From Sabellastarte sp. h YS-2021 (lineage: Eukaryota > Annelida > Polychaeta > Sabellida > Sabellidae): DNA of 64,000 nucleotides. The position numbers were made by a program, and so were the translations under genes. Every line of letters begins with the position of its first letter. The first letter of the stretch is position 1. Under the pieces are notes generated by a model that was not told the origin of the DNA, made no database searches, and saw only the letters and a list, made by a program, of their open reading frames with translations. This document shows positions 9,871 to 25,000 of this stretch, one piece after another. The DNA lies in the NCBI GenBank assembly GCA_964017235.1, contig OZ024939.1, positions 42,510,241-42,574,240 on the forward strand, given 5' to 3'.

Positions 9871-12800
9871 CAAAACAAGGCATCCTGTGATATAAAACGC
9901 TGCCCTACTGTAGTTGAAGCATTGAACATTTCCCGACATATAGCCAATATGTTGCATATCGGGACGTCCCGGGACATAACCTTGCCGATATATCTAACTT
10001 GGGTAATTGAGCAGCAAGGTACGTAGTTCACTACTGCAGTAGTTTATAAGGACAGACTTTGAAACAGGCCGAAATGTCCATAAAATGTGTAAACCATCAC
10101 AGATATAATCTTGCATCCACAAAAGAGGATAAAGAAAAAAATATTTACAGTTGGTGGTACTACCCGCGTTCCAAACAGCCTGAATTTGTGTAATTGTTTA
10201 CCAGACTTTCGTGAAGCGATAATAGAAGATCCAAGCATACGGCTATGTAAAGGGAGAGGCTATGCTAACGCCTGTTTTTTAGTATAAAGTGCACGCCCCG
10301 TTCTCACCCCAGCATTGTGAAGGTTGGACGAGAAGCTCTCCAATGGAATTACAAGTAAATGGTATACATTGTAAATTCAGTGGGTCTTTCATTAAATGGA
10401 CAACAAAGAAAAATATGGACCTAATTAATTCAAGAATTTTGTTAATGAAAAGTAAAATACTCTGCGCTATGTATTTGTTATTTATATATTTATTTTGAAA
10501 AGGACGTTGTGTCAACCAACCCAAAACTACAATGTATCAAATTACTTTTCATAAAAGTCAATTATAAATTTGCCAATTAATGAAATCCGTAGCATTGTGA
10601 AAATACATCTTTCTTGGGGATTTGTAGCTTCAACAAACTGTCTAACACACTATTTATGTCAGATCATGAACGGTAATGCGGTTTAATATTGTCAGGTCAT
10701 ATCACTCTTTAATTATCTGGACCACAAATCAAATCCACAAGAGCTGTGGAAGGGCTGTGGTATTACTACTCCAGTACTCCGAGAAGGAAAATACACGAAT
10801 ATACCATCCAGTCATAATGTTTAGATGTATCCAAATAGCAAAAAGACTTCAATACTGACACCAGCATAGAGATTTTGAGCAAGATTTAACATTGGTAATT
10901 TTTAGATACTGGTCAGCCTCAAAGGCGAATTCATAGATGGCAACCACTTGTGTACAATTTCAACTAAAATTTTCATGGGTCAAACAAAAACATCTTCCAG
11001 AATCATACAAGAGTCTCACGTTAACCTGCTGGACTAGATCCAGCAGTTTTTAAACCAAGGCACCTTCATCCAAGACAAGTAGATTAAAATTAACTACATT
11101 TGTTAATTCACGTTCTCAATTACTATCCTTCCAGAAGTATTCAAGTTACTTGCCATAAAAAGTCCTGGTTTAACTTCATGTTTGGAGGTCCATATGTGGT
11201 GGTAAAAATTATTGAAGTGATCGCAGCCATGCCCAAAAATCATCTTCTTGAAACAGTAGCTAAAGTTATTTTATGGAAATATTAGTTTCCAATAGCTTTC
11301 CAGCAATAAGAAGTAACAAGATGTGACTAAATTGATTTGTTGATGTCTCCACCCCCAGTATCTACATGTATTAGGTACGGCTCTTAAAGTGGTTATCTAT
11401 ATAGGTTATTAAAACAAATTTAGTGTTAGTTGTTTTGAGAAGATTCAGGAACACCTCGGACTAGGTGGTTTTTCAGGGTTTAGTTACACACACATCAGTT
11501 AAGAATGAAATCCAGGACATAATGTTTATGCATTGGTGCTTCAAGAATTAAACTTATGATAATCATGTTATTATGGGGGTTAGCGAAGTTGCCATAAAGC
11601 TTTCGTTTCTTCAGACCAAAGTACACCTACCTACGAAATATGAGTGAAATTCATGAAGCAGTTTTGGAATTATTGTTGAAAAGCTGAAATTCTATGTGAT
11701 TGTAAAGGTTAACATTGGTTGATAAGTGTAGCAGACATTAATTTTATGTGTAATGTATTTTTAGGATGTGGGTAAAGTTGTTGACAGGTTCTTCTTGCTT
11801 TAACAAGGAATAAATTCAAAACAACTTTAGTCTGGCAAAATTTAAGTTGAATTCCAGTCAAGTTACACGATTTAATGACGAGTTTTTGTCAATCCAATGT
11901 ATCTAACTGTATAATTCAGAAGAAACAGTATATAACCATCCCAGGATGACAAGTCTTTGCAGAACTCAGATTTGTCCAGAACTTTAGTCATATAGCTACA
12001 AGTTATAGGACAGTGACTCGGGCCTTGCATTCCATATATTGTATAAAATGGGCTATGCATTCCTCCAGATGAAACAGAGAATTCAGATCCAATGCAATGT
12101 TATACTGGTTCATGGGACCTGGGTTTTTTTAAGCGAGTGATCTCCAAGACGCACGCTTCTACAGATCTTTTACTGTGGGCTTTTTTTCTTTTTGACTATC
12201 ATGTATTGTGCACTATGGTCTATCCTAAAACTCAGACTTCATTCCAACTTGGAATTTCCCCTGGACTAGTGGTGAAGAGGTGATGGGAGGGGGGCAGGCC
12301 AGTGGGTATGGTCCAATGTCAGCTGTGATGGGATGTCTTTTTATTTAGAAAATATTGCTAGAAATACTCACAGAATTCTGTGACCTCATGCTTTCTCATT
12401 AGCATATTTGTTTTAAAATTATTTAGGTAACAACATGGAATATTGTGACCTCATATTAGTTCACTAATATTAACAAGCTGGGTAGTATGTTTACAAGTCA
12501 CTATGCTCATGTTTCTGATTATTTTGCACCTCACGCATGTACACCAAAACAAATTTCAACCTTGTTTCCTACAAGCCTTGAATGAAGAGTAATATCTTGT
12601 CCCAACTGGTTACAAAATGCTCTTGTGTAGCAAAGCGAAAGATAAAAAAGTCAATATAAAAATACAGGTAAACCAGAACCAAGGAACATCAGATTCAATA
12701 CCAAACTACCACCAAACTATGTGCTGTTTATTCATATCACCAGCATAAATTCATCTGTCTTGAAATTGGATGATACTATTTGCAGAAAAAGTGCACAACT

Positions 12801-12875
12801 TTTCTAAGATAGAGACTTTGACATAGATTACTTATTTGTCAAGGAATGAATCAGAAACAAGTTGGCAATATGTTC
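9871..12875. other. Intergenic sequence 3' of the glucanase gene, no gene seen
   Basis: No open frame here looks conserved or coding, and none has plausible splice partners. The stretch holds a fragment of the 129-bp repeat family (about 12345-12480) and otherwise unremarkable AT-rich sequence. The segment at 10990-11290 could be decayed transposon sequence, but I could not recognise a family. Confidence 0.4.
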
Positions 12876-12881
12876 TTTATT
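12876..12881 (-). terminator. Candidate polyadenylation signal of the GH81 gene
   Basis: A canonical AATAAA on the minus strand lies about 128 bases past the GH81 stop codon. That is a normal distance for a short 3' UTR. There is no other support in the sequence. Confidence 0.5.
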
Positions 12882-13008
12882 ATATCTTCAATATATAATC
12901 CTCTGAATGCCACCTCAAAACCGACTGTGGCTTTTCCATCTAATTTCAAAACTTTACAGCAAATTTTTGTTACTCTTTAACCAATGACGAGGCATTATAG
13001 GTGGTGCA

Positions 13009-16000
13009 TTATGTTCTTCCATAAAGGAACAGCATAGTACTTGCTGCCCCAGTACCACTGACAAAATCATGTGGACCATGGCCTCTTACAAAATCTACTG
13101 CCTTGGAAGTCATATCTGGTGAGGATGCAGACATTGCAACCATACAGAATGCACCCCAACCCTAAAATGTAACAAAGAAACATTCTGATTAGACATCTTT
13201 ACATTTTAAAACAACGAATTTTTTCATAAAATTCCATCTTTTCCTTTTTTCACAGTGAAAAGAGAAAATATAAAACACTAATGCCTAAATGGTGAAAGTA
13301 CTACATTACAAAGATTAACCACAGTTGCCCTACTTATGAAACAATTATGTAACATGGTTGGGATGATTCTATATAACTACTTTTTACTTGTTCCACTTAA
13401 GCAGAACCAGCTTCATCAAACGATTACTCATAGTTTAAATCCAATACATTTTGTAGCTCTATATGGCTGAATGAGGCTGTATACTCACAAATGACACAGG
13501 CACAAGTAAATCAGGAGTAATGTTCCCTGCCTCAGGATTTGTTGTGGGATCAATGGCCCAAGAACAGGAATTTATAATACTGTCTGCCCATCCCTAAAAC
13601 ATTTAAATCTGAGCAGAAATGGCTATTCTTGTTTCAAGTTGAAGAGTACCAATTAATTCTACCTTATATTTTACTTTATTGGTGTAATGCACCGTCTGCA
13701 GAGCAGATTAAATTAGATTAGGTGGAAAGAAATAAGCCATTAAGCATAAATTGGAAATTTGAAAAAAAAAAAAAAAAAATATTGGATTAAAAAAAACATG
13801 GCACAAAATGACAACAAATCTACAGAAGAAAATCATACAAAGTAAAAATTGACTCAACACAATTGTAGTAATACTAATTAGTCATGACTGTGTCTAGTTT
13901 TGGCAGTAAATGCTTCTAATCCATTTAAAGTTCTGACTGGCTACAATGGTCACTACATGTATGCCACACACAGACTCCATAAAAATCAGAGAAAAATTGA
14001 ACTGTATTAGACTTAACATAATACACCTAACCAAAACCTATTTTTTCGCGGCTGACTAATATTTTAGAGCAGAAATCTTTTATCACTGTGGATATTAGGA
14101 CTAATATCTCTGTTTTAGGAAGAAACCTCTCACCTTATCCATATAGGAGTTAGAGATGGCAGTAATGGGAAGTACTTGGATGCCACGCACACAGCCATGC
14201 CTAGCTGGGTACACATTGAGAGGATCACATCCAAAGAACAGGCTGTGGATGTAGACTGAATGCTCAGAAAACATCCCTATACCACCAAAACCTCTGATCA
14301 GTGGCGGGAACTGGTCCTTGTTGGACTCACTGTACAAAGGATTGTGGAGACAGATAAAGCCTTTATTTGGTGGTTATTACTAAAACTGAACAGTAAAATG
14401 TCAAATGGAATCTCAAATGACAATACATGCTAAGGATGATTACTTTTGCTCAAAATGCAAATCAAATTGAAGAGGTTAAACTATAGATGTAAGCTTAATC
14501 CATCAAAGGAAAATTTTACAAAAATAATACATTACCGACTAAACAATTACATTTTGTTGGGGTCAAGCAATTGACTCACCACTGCTGACAAAAGTTTCAA
14601 GGTCATTTACTCATTGAATATTAGTATGCCAAGGAGTTCGAATGTTAGAGATACAAACTCTAGAACCATACAACAGGAAAACTGGTGACACTGACATGGC
14701 ACACATAAAACTTGCATTCAGCAATATATATATATTAACTCCAACCTGACATGATAATATTGCTTCACAGACGTTATTTCCATAGCTAACCAGATTTGAC
14801 CAAGCTGCTTCATGTTATCAATATTCATGGCATCACCAAGTGCAGCTAAAGCATGATAGCAATTAATAGCCTGAAAACACACAAATTTGGGATAAATACT
14901 GGAAATCTAGATACATCAGATAGAACTGTTTGTATTATAATGGGGTCATGACAGTACAATATGGATACTTGTCTCCTGTTTTGCCAAGAGTCAAATCCCA
15001 CTTTGAACACAATTAACTTCCAGAGTGTACTGCTGAAAAAATACAGTTACTATAATCAGAATGCCTAATGCTTTACTTCACTGGAGGATTCCTGATCTCG
15101 CGTGCCTATGTTAACACCTGAAGCCCACGACTGTCCAAGATAAATGTCCTTGTGTCTGACCACAGTGAAGTGAGGGTCACTACTTGCAGGATTCCCAACA
15201 TCTCTCGCAAGGAAGAGAATGCGCTCTTTGTTTGCTGCAAAAATGTGAAGAAAGCAAAACATTGAAACAAATGCAAATACATGCAGAAACAATTCTATGT
15301 ACATGTACTGGAACCTAGAGCAGTCTGTTTACAAGTTGATAGTGAGATTTTGTTCAATATACAGTACTTGGATGATACAGATTCCACGGTGGCGCAGTGG
15401 TAAACACACTTGCGTCCCACCTCTGAGGTCTGCAGTTCAAACCCCAGACCCTATGCGGGAAAGTTGGTAGTTACTTACCGATGGTCAGCAGTTTACAGTA
15501 CAGAAACTTGAGCAACTGTAAATGTACTGGTTTCCTCTGCCCATAATCCTACCCATCATGATATGACCTATATAGTATTGAAAGTGACATTAAAACTCAA
15601 CTAAATAAATGCAGGTTATCTCATCATCTGCAAGTTATAGAAAAACTTCTATCAGATAAATCTCAACATTTTCACATCAGTGCATAATTAAATAAGATAA
15701 TTTACCAGAACAAATTAAGACTGTACACAAAAAAAAAGCTTCATCCTGCACAAAGTGTGAAAAATAGGGTAAATATTGTCTAAACCTGTAGAAATCATAA
15801 AATATTCTACAGTAACTATTGACTTACTTACCCATAGCCCATGCTGGGAAGAACTTGGCATAGTAAGCAATAGCATAGAGCCAGTAACCAAAGTGGAAAT
15901 GGTGATCTGAATACATCTTAAAGCCAAATGCATTTTTGTTATTTATAATGCCTCCCCACACTGTATCAAACTGGAATTTGTCCACATCAGGCAAGGTATC

Positions 16001-19000
16001 TGGGCAAGTACAACAACACAGAGAGTATAGTACATACACAAACAATATGGTACATACACACACAATATGGTACATACACACACAATATGGTACACCCTGT
16101 CAAGTCAATGAACCAAATGCTGGCTAATTTTATAAGACAAATAATGTTTTATTGAGGATGACAATGGAATTTATCAGTTTCACTTGAAGCATTATAATTA
16201 ATATTAGTTTATTACTAGTTACATTACAGTAACTGTGATCTAATTATAACATTTCAATTTGAGCCAAGTGTCTATTTACTTCAAATACACACACATGTAG
16301 AGCCATGAACCTAGCTGTTCTGCGTCAGAATTTAATCTGAATCCAGCCAATATTTGTGACATTTACACAACAACCACTGGTGACAATATAAACTGGTGTG
16401 AATTACCGTCAATTCTCAGCCATTTATTGAGACAATTAACGACTGCAGTATCAAATGTCTGGTGATGTGTTGTGTTAAAAGCTCTGGAAATAGTCGCGGC
16501 TCTTGCTGCAAAAGCAATATCCTTCCCGGCAAAGTAACTGTCCTTCCATGTACACGTCGACACAATGTCAAGTTGCTGTACATCCAGGTCTAGTCCATCA
16601 ATTACATCCTTTGAAAAGCAGAAAAACAGTTTTACCTTCATTTTACATACAACTTGGCTGATTTTGTTTTCATTATAAAGTAACTGGAATATGACGCAGT
16701 AGAGTAAGACAATTTTGAAAATATCTTTCATTTGAAACAAATACAATGAGACATAACTTTGCTTATCAGATTAGTTTATATTTATCGGGTTTAGACACCA
16801 GCCAATGAGGAAAAAGATGAATTTCTAGCTATGGTAACTGAATGTGTAGTCCATGGTGTATATAAGGTTGTGAGTCGTCTTTCGGTGTAATACAGCGACA
16901 TAAGGCAAGTGGAGGTACATGGACGTTTCCCCACTGTGACACAAGGTTACATACGAATCTGGAACGGTAGTTGTAGGACAGGGGGCATTTCACCAAACAC
17001 CTATAACCATGAATTACACCATCTGTAGTATGATGGAAACACCATGAGGCATCCTTGGACATGGTTCTGCTGCCGAGCAAAACCTCTGACAGCAAGAGGT
17101 ACCGCCTGAAGTATGACTATAGGGCATAAGATAAAACATCTTTTTTGAATAAACAACTTTCAAATGTTTGTGTGGCACAAATAACTGAGGTAGCAGTTTG
17201 GATAAAAAGCGGTCATTACATTTCATAAAATGACTTCTCTAAAGGTTTTTTTATGTACCTATGGTACAACAATGTGTTTACAGTGTACATCACCTGTAAT
17301 TTGGTGGGATCAGATTTAATGGCTACAACAGCTGTGGCATCTGGCATTATTGAAGCTTGTGGCAAGTCATAATTCAAAGTCCAGGAATCTCCAACACGAC
17401 CTTTAAAGGTGAACGGTGTGTCTATTAAATTGTCGAGCATAGCTTCCTGTGAAATAATAACAAGAACATTAAAGTTGTGTTTTTATGTCCTGTTTAACAA
17501 ACTCGACTGATACTCAGTTTCAGAGAATTTGTTCATTGGTCTTTATATTTTAAATCTAGTCCATAAATACATTTCATAAATCATAATTCAGCATCTCTAT
17601 GGCTTTGCTATGACCTGTACATTGAAATATTATTAACGGATTTTTCCACAGGAAAGTGACAATGAAACCTGTATAAGAAAATTTGCCACCTATGCTTAGA
17701 AACCAAGTAGAAAATAGTAAAAAAAATAAACAAATTTAAACAATATAAACTTAAGTTACAGTACTAAATAACTAAGTAAAATCTATAAGAAAACTTACAT
17801 GGTGGGGAAGAGCTATCATCAGCAAGTCACCTTGACCTTGTTTATTCCAATTAAATGACACTTCAGAAGACTGATCATCTGCACAGTAGGTGACTGTTGA
17901 GCTCAAAGGATAGACACCTCTGTAAGAGTCCAGGAAATGATTCCCACTTGTATCACCTCTGGGTCCTGATCCCAGATACCCAACCTGCAGAAGACCAGAA
18001 AACTTCTCACCCGAGGGAAGTGTGAAAAGTAGGCCATTTCCTGTGAAGGACGCATTTACAACACTAGACAGGTAGATGACAAACTTCCTGGTTTGACTGG
18101 GTAATGAAGGTCCAGGTTCATCTAATTCCAGGATAAATTTGTCTCCACTCGGAAAAGTCTGAGGCGTAGGTTGCAACTCAATCCAAAATGGGTCTGACCA
18201 GAAAGACCCAGAAGGAATAGGAACATTGACTGAAAAAACAACCAAAAAACAGTGTCTATACATCTAGGGCTGGTACAAACTAGTGAACTGGCTACTCATA
18301 ATACTGTTAACATATTCTGTATTTCCATCTTGTAAACAACTGACCTTATTTACATCACTCCTGATCATGTAAATGATTGACCTGACTTACATCACTTCAG
18401 ATCACATAAATGATTGACCTTATTTACATCAATTCAGATCAAGTAAATGATTGACATTACTAAAATCAATTCAGATCAAGTAAATGATTGACCTTACTTA
18501 CTTCAATTCAGATCACATAAATGATTGACCTGACTTACATCATTTCAGATCACATAGTGATCAACTTGACTTACACCAATTCAGATCACGTAAATGACTG
18601 ACCTTACTTACATCAATTCAGATCAGATAAATGATTGACCTTACTTACATCAATTCAGATCAAGTAAATGATTGACCTGACTTACATAAATTCAGATCAC
18701 ATAAATGATTGACCTTACTTACATCACTTCAGATTAAGTAAATGATTGACCTTACTTACATCAATTAAGATCATGTAAATGATTGACCTGACTTACATCA
18801 CTTCAGATCAAGTAAATGATTGACCTTACTTATATCAATTAAGATCATGTAAATGATTGACCTTGCTTATATCACTTCAGATCACGTAAATGATTGACCT
18901 TACTTATATGATTTCAGCTCACGTAGTGATCGACTTGACTTACACCAATTCAGATCACGTAAATGACTGACCTTACTTACATCAATTCAGATCAGATAAA

Positions 19001-22000
19001 TGATTGACCTTACTTACATCACTTCAGATCAAGTAAATGATTGACCTTACTTACATCAATTAAGATCATGTAAATGATTGACCTGACTTACATCACTTCG
19101 GATTAAGTAAATGATTGACCTTGCTTACATCAATTAAGATCATGTAAATGATTGACCTGACTTACATCACTTCGGATTAAGTAAATGATTGACCTTACTT
19201 GCATCAATTAAGATCATGTAAATGATTGACCTGACTTACATCACTTCAGATTAAGTAAATGATTGACCTTACTTACATCAATTAAGATCATGTAAATGAT
19301 TGACCTGACTTAGATCACTTGAGATCAAGTAAATGATTGACCTTACTTACATCACTTGAGAGTAGATAAATGATTGACCTGACTTAGATCACAAAGTTTT
19401 ATGCCATCCACTTACACCTAATATGATGAATTTGGAATTTAGATTTATTTATTCAAGATTTCTTGCATAAAGACGGGTACATAATAATATACAATCACAA
19501 ATATCTCTTCTGTTCTAGTGACACATTAATTAGGTCAGGTCATTTCCTTTGGTCATTGCAATCTAACTGTTTAGCAATCACTGCATTTGAATATGTCAAC
19601 TTATATATATATCACAGGATACACTGTAATGACAAATGACTCATTAGGACATACTAAAGGATGATCATTAGCCAATTAGTTCTGCATAAAACAGATTTCT
19701 ATGTAAGAGAATTCTATTTGAATTAATTACAAATAAAACAGATTTCTATGTAAGAGAATTCTATTTGAATTAATTACAAAGTCAATGAATTAAGTACAAA
19801 TTCAGGGCTTATACTCAGAGCTGCATATCCATAAATCCCTGGCTCCATCGCCTCCGTGCAATAGGTGAAAACCTTCTTGGTCGCATCGAGAGAGCAAATC
19901 AATGATGTGCAGGGAATCCACTGGAGGACAAATGGAAGTTTCTGCAGATTTGAGAAAAAGAAAAAATTGGTGAACAAATTAAGCAGAAAAGTGGGTCATA
20001 TTAAGTTATTAAAAATGATTAATTATTAAATTAAATTATTAACTTGAGTACCAAACCAGTACTTTAGTTAACCAAGAGTTTCAGCGTATAATTATAGCAC
20101 ACAGCTCAAAAGAAAAGGCCATCTTGTCACCCGATGCACCACGACCTCTTAGTGGTATCAGTGGTAACCCTGCATTAGTGGTATCAGTGGTAACCCTGCA
20201 TACAATTTCTCATTGTGATAGAAACGATGAAATCTGGTTATTCAAAATGTTGTTATTTTAGGCCTTTTTAAAGGGTGATATTTGGCCAAAAACAATAAAA
20301 AACCCCAAAAAACAATAAATTGGGTGAAATATATGTTTTCATAATATTTTGTCAAAGGTATTTCGAGTTATAAATTATGGCTTATGTACGATGAGAATAA
20401 CATTTCACTTTATCAAAGACAAATACACAGAACACCAGATTTGGTTCATTTCAAAGCACAAATAATGGCAGTAGATTGTGTATAATTAAAACATTCATGG
20501 CCAAATGCAGTCTACAAAAATATATTTTCTAATGTTGGGGACCTCAAAACTCATTCCATAAGAGTTCTGTTAACACAGTGTATTAGTAGTTGGCATTGCA
20601 TTCATCGCTGATATAGTAAATGCCTGGACACATGTGTACACGATTTAAAACAATAATGTTTTGCAATAAGGTTTTATACCAGAGTATTATCAAATAGGTT
20701 TTAGTCACTATTGATTTATTATTCTCTACACTATACTCTACCTTAAATGCAACACTGATATTGGTGATGTCTTTAGTGTATTCATCCCTCAATACAATCA
20801 CCAGTTTGAACTGCAATCCCTCTGTAAATGTGTACACACAGTATAGCGCCTCACATGGTGGAAATACAGGAGAATCAACACAAAATGTGGATCCAATATC
20901 CCGACGAATCCTCTCTTCTCGAAATTCTTCATTCTGACAAGTTGGAAAAGATTAAATGTTAATTTAAATATTCACTTTGAAATATTAAGTAATCTGCTGC
21001 CATTATTGGAGCCAACAGAAAGCCATATATTTATGTATTTATAACACCTTAACTGGGTCAATCAGTTTGAAACAGTCTATCATCCAACCAATAGGTGAGC
21101 ATACTTATTTACCATATATTTTCATTTGGAATACCCTCACAGACACCTTTTAAGAAACCGTAATGGTATTTTGCTGTAAAATATATTGGGTATGTTTAAC
21201 ATTACCCCCAAGACAATGTATAGATTACATCACAATGGACACTTATATTATTATTAAGGGGATGGAGGGAAAACAATGTAAAATCACTTTAAACCATCAC
21301 ACATCAGCAAGTGCTAATCCTTAGGCTCTGATATTCAGACTCATTATCTGGGAGGTAATGACAGGTATGTAGATATACGGCAAAGATCCATAAGGTCAGT
21401 CCTTGTTCCTGATCACTGAGACGTCTGACAACTTATAACCAAAAAGTCATGGAGACAACACATCCACTCACCAGTTGGTTATTTTCCTCAGTGACAATAC
21501 CCCTCTTTTTCCTGCCTGAACTACATTCAGTGGTCGCTGGGTTACTCATCCAAGAAGTCGGGACTGTGTAGTAACCAATGTTGTTGATCGCAAACGCCAT
21601 TGTCCCTGATTAGAGAGATACATTGATGTCTTGTATTACTGGTGTTATTACTGGGCTTGTGATTTGGCAGTTAAAACAAATAATTTGATAAACTTCAAAT
21701 GGTCTCTGACATACATACCACTAGCCCCAGGAACTGTGATGTCAATCCTTCTGCCAGAATCTGAAGACACACATTCTGCCCCACAAGTTTTCATCATAAA
21801 GGAAGTCGGCCACGCTGCTAAAGTAGTAGCTGCATACTGGATCTGAAACATTCAGTAAGCAGATTAGACAGAAAAAAAGTTCATTTTGGTGTGGGGGACC
21901 TTTATTCTTTCACTATTGCCTTACAAAGACTAAACATTTTATGATAACCCAGAGTGCTGTCAATCACGTCCAGTTTTCACATCCAATAGCCCATTTTGCT

Positions 22001-25000
22001 GAGCAATGAACAAATCCACTCAACATGCTATCCAGTTGATACAACTATATACCTATGTTGCTTCATTATTGGATAATACACCATATACCTTTCCAGGATG
22101 AAGTATCAATCTGGTAAGAGTTTTGTGGTTTCAAAGGTTCAAACACATAAAAATAATCCCAACTGAAAAATGCTCATTTTTCAGTGCAATGTATTGATTT
22201 ATTGAACAAAATGACATGATTTTATTAATAGCACATGGATAATGGGTTTATACAGAAAGATTAGATTTTTGTTGAATGTTCAATCATTAAAACTGTCCAT
22301 GAACTACCTCCATGGTACACTGCGACATTTTATGAACTGCATGTCTAAATGTCCCACCATGAATAACTGGGCCTTTTAATCAGACTGTTATATGGGAGGC
22401 TGAGAGTGGGTAGATCATTGTCCCATACCCTGGACGGATTGTTTTACAGAGGACACAGAGATAATTATGTGGCAAATGTCAACATGGTTACAAATACAAC
22501 TTAATGTTCATTCAATCCCTTGTAACTTAAGATCACTAAACACACAGAAATAAAGAAAAGTTTGGGTCTTAAGCAAGTTCAAATCAAGAATTTGTAAACG
22601 TTTAACTGGACGCTCCAACCATTACCTGTGAAATATCCCGGGGTTTTGTCATTCTCAAGACAATATGCAGTACTCCACCTTCACAGGCAGAACCATTCAA
22701 GAAGCCAGAGCCAACATCAACAACTGCAAGTAAAAAAATAGAATTGTGACATCGTCACTTAAAATTTACCACTTCAGACATACCATTTCCACATTACAGG
22801 ACAAAATATGTGAAAAATGCACTAAAAAAGTCCCCAGGTGGGATCTTTCCATGTGACTCCAACACAGTTTTAAGTTCAACTTAAAGTCATGACTTTTGAC
22901 AGAAAATGTGGTGCAATAGACCTGAATCCAAGTTATACCCTGACTTTCATCTGGGGATATAATACTTCAGGTGCAGTATTGCTTTGAATATACTGTATAG
23001 GTTATCTCACAATGTAATTGTGGGGTGGGGGGGAGAAGAGTAGGAAGTGGGTGGTCAACACTACAGGTTTTACACATGCTGTCCTTAGAGTGATTTCAAA
23101 ACAATTGTCTCAAGAGAGTGGTAACAAGTGTGGTGGTCCACAATACGAAACACCTTGCATATGTCTAAACACATATATAAATGGAACCTCAACACAATCT
23201 AAAGAGATCACAGAAATTAACAAATTATTCCACTTAACCGAGAATGCAAGATAACAGGGTAAACCTCATTGAAAAAAAATCTTACTGTTATTTTTCTACT
23301 TAAAAAGGGAATACACTATGAAACAGAGTTTTAATGGAACGGGATGAACTGTATGACTAGACCTTAAAGCCCAGTCATACTACAAGCAGTATGTCCCGTG
23401 GTTATAGGCGATGGGCAAAATACCCCTGTCCTTCACAACTACCATCCATGGTTCGTATGTGACCTTATGACACAGTGGCGAAATGTACAGTTTAAAATTT
23501 CCGATTCTGATTTCGGAACTGTGAACATGCACAGATGAATGCGAGCATGCACAGATGAATTTCTTGCTACTGTAACTGAAGGTGTGGTCCACAGTGTATA
23601 TAAGGTTGTGACTCAGTTGTTTTTTAACACAGAGACATAAGGTGAGCTGAGGTACTGGATGTTTCGCCAATGTGTCACAACTGCACACACAAACCTCACA
23701 CGGTAGTTGAAGGACAGGGGCCTTTTGCCCAGTGCCTATAACCGCAAATTATACCACCCGAAGTTTGATGAAAACACCAAATCCCTGAAGATATGAGGTA
23801 TCCTGGTAGGCGGTTCTGCCGCCAAGCAAAACTTCTAACTGTGGGGCGTACCACCTATAATGTAACTATGGCATTACCTGGAGTTTCTACCGGGCAGGTG
23901 TACTTCAGTGTAACTGTGTAATTAAACCTTACTTGAAGTTTCTACTGGGTAGGTGTGCTTCAGTTGAACTGTATGATTAAACCTTACCTGGAGTTTCTAC
24001 TGGGTAGGTGTACTTCAGTTGGACTGTATAATTAAACCTTATTTGGAGTTTCTACTGGGCAGGTGTACTTCAGTTGAACTGTATGATTAAACCTTACTTT
24101 GAATTGCTACTGGGCAGGTGTACTTCAGTTGAACTGTATGATTAAACCTTACTTTGAATTTCTACTGGGCAGGTGTACTTCAGTTGAACTGTATAATTAA
24201 ACCTTACTTGGAGTTTCTACTGGGCAGGTGTACTTCACTGATGTTGAGATTCCATTGACAGAAGTTAGACAAAATCCCTTAATGAGTGGGTTTGCATTGG
24301 TAAAAATGTGTGAGATCAATCCACTTCCTCTCACAAGGGGAATCTGAAATAAACAGGAAAATACAATATAAGATAAAATTCTCCACAGCATGAGAATCTT
24401 CATACCAAGATAGCCCCAATAATTTACTTTATCAGATATTATCAAAATTGTGCTTTTAATTACTGGACATAATCTAATTTATGATTTAAATTAGCAGATT
24501 TTATCAAATTTGCAACTTAAATTATAGGACACTATATAATTTGTCATTAAAATTATCGGATACTATTAAATTTGTGATTTTTGTGGTAATTTTGGCATTA
24601 TTTATGAAAGTTAAAGTACATGTATTTTTAAAGTTAAATCACCAATGATGCAGCAACTACTTATATCACTTGTAATACAAAATATATAAAGTACTTCTAT
24701 CCAACTTTTGTTCAGCTATTCACTGATCAGCGAAAACATGACAAAACTTTGACAGTAGAGACATGTAGCTGACTTGGTAGTGACTGAATTGATTTTTAAC
24801 CACTAGTCAAAATGAATTCTATAAAATCCTAAAAGATCTGAATTCAGCAAAGTAATGCCCACAGTTACTTTCTAGACAGGAGGTGAATATGTGAGCTCAG
24901 TGTCACAAGTTCAAATTATCCTTGTCTTCAAGTTCAAATTATCCATGTCTTCAAGGGTTTGTAACCTTACTTGTTCTGACACAGGTGTAATTGAGAGAAT

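Noticed and set aside
10990..11290. Possible decayed transposase fragment
   Set aside because: Some resemblance in feel to Tc1/mariner sequence, but no catalytic motif or inverted ends could be found.
18340..19395. CRISPR-like array
   Set aside because: Units are head-to-tail without unique spacers, in an intron of a eukaryotic gene. It is a minisatellite.
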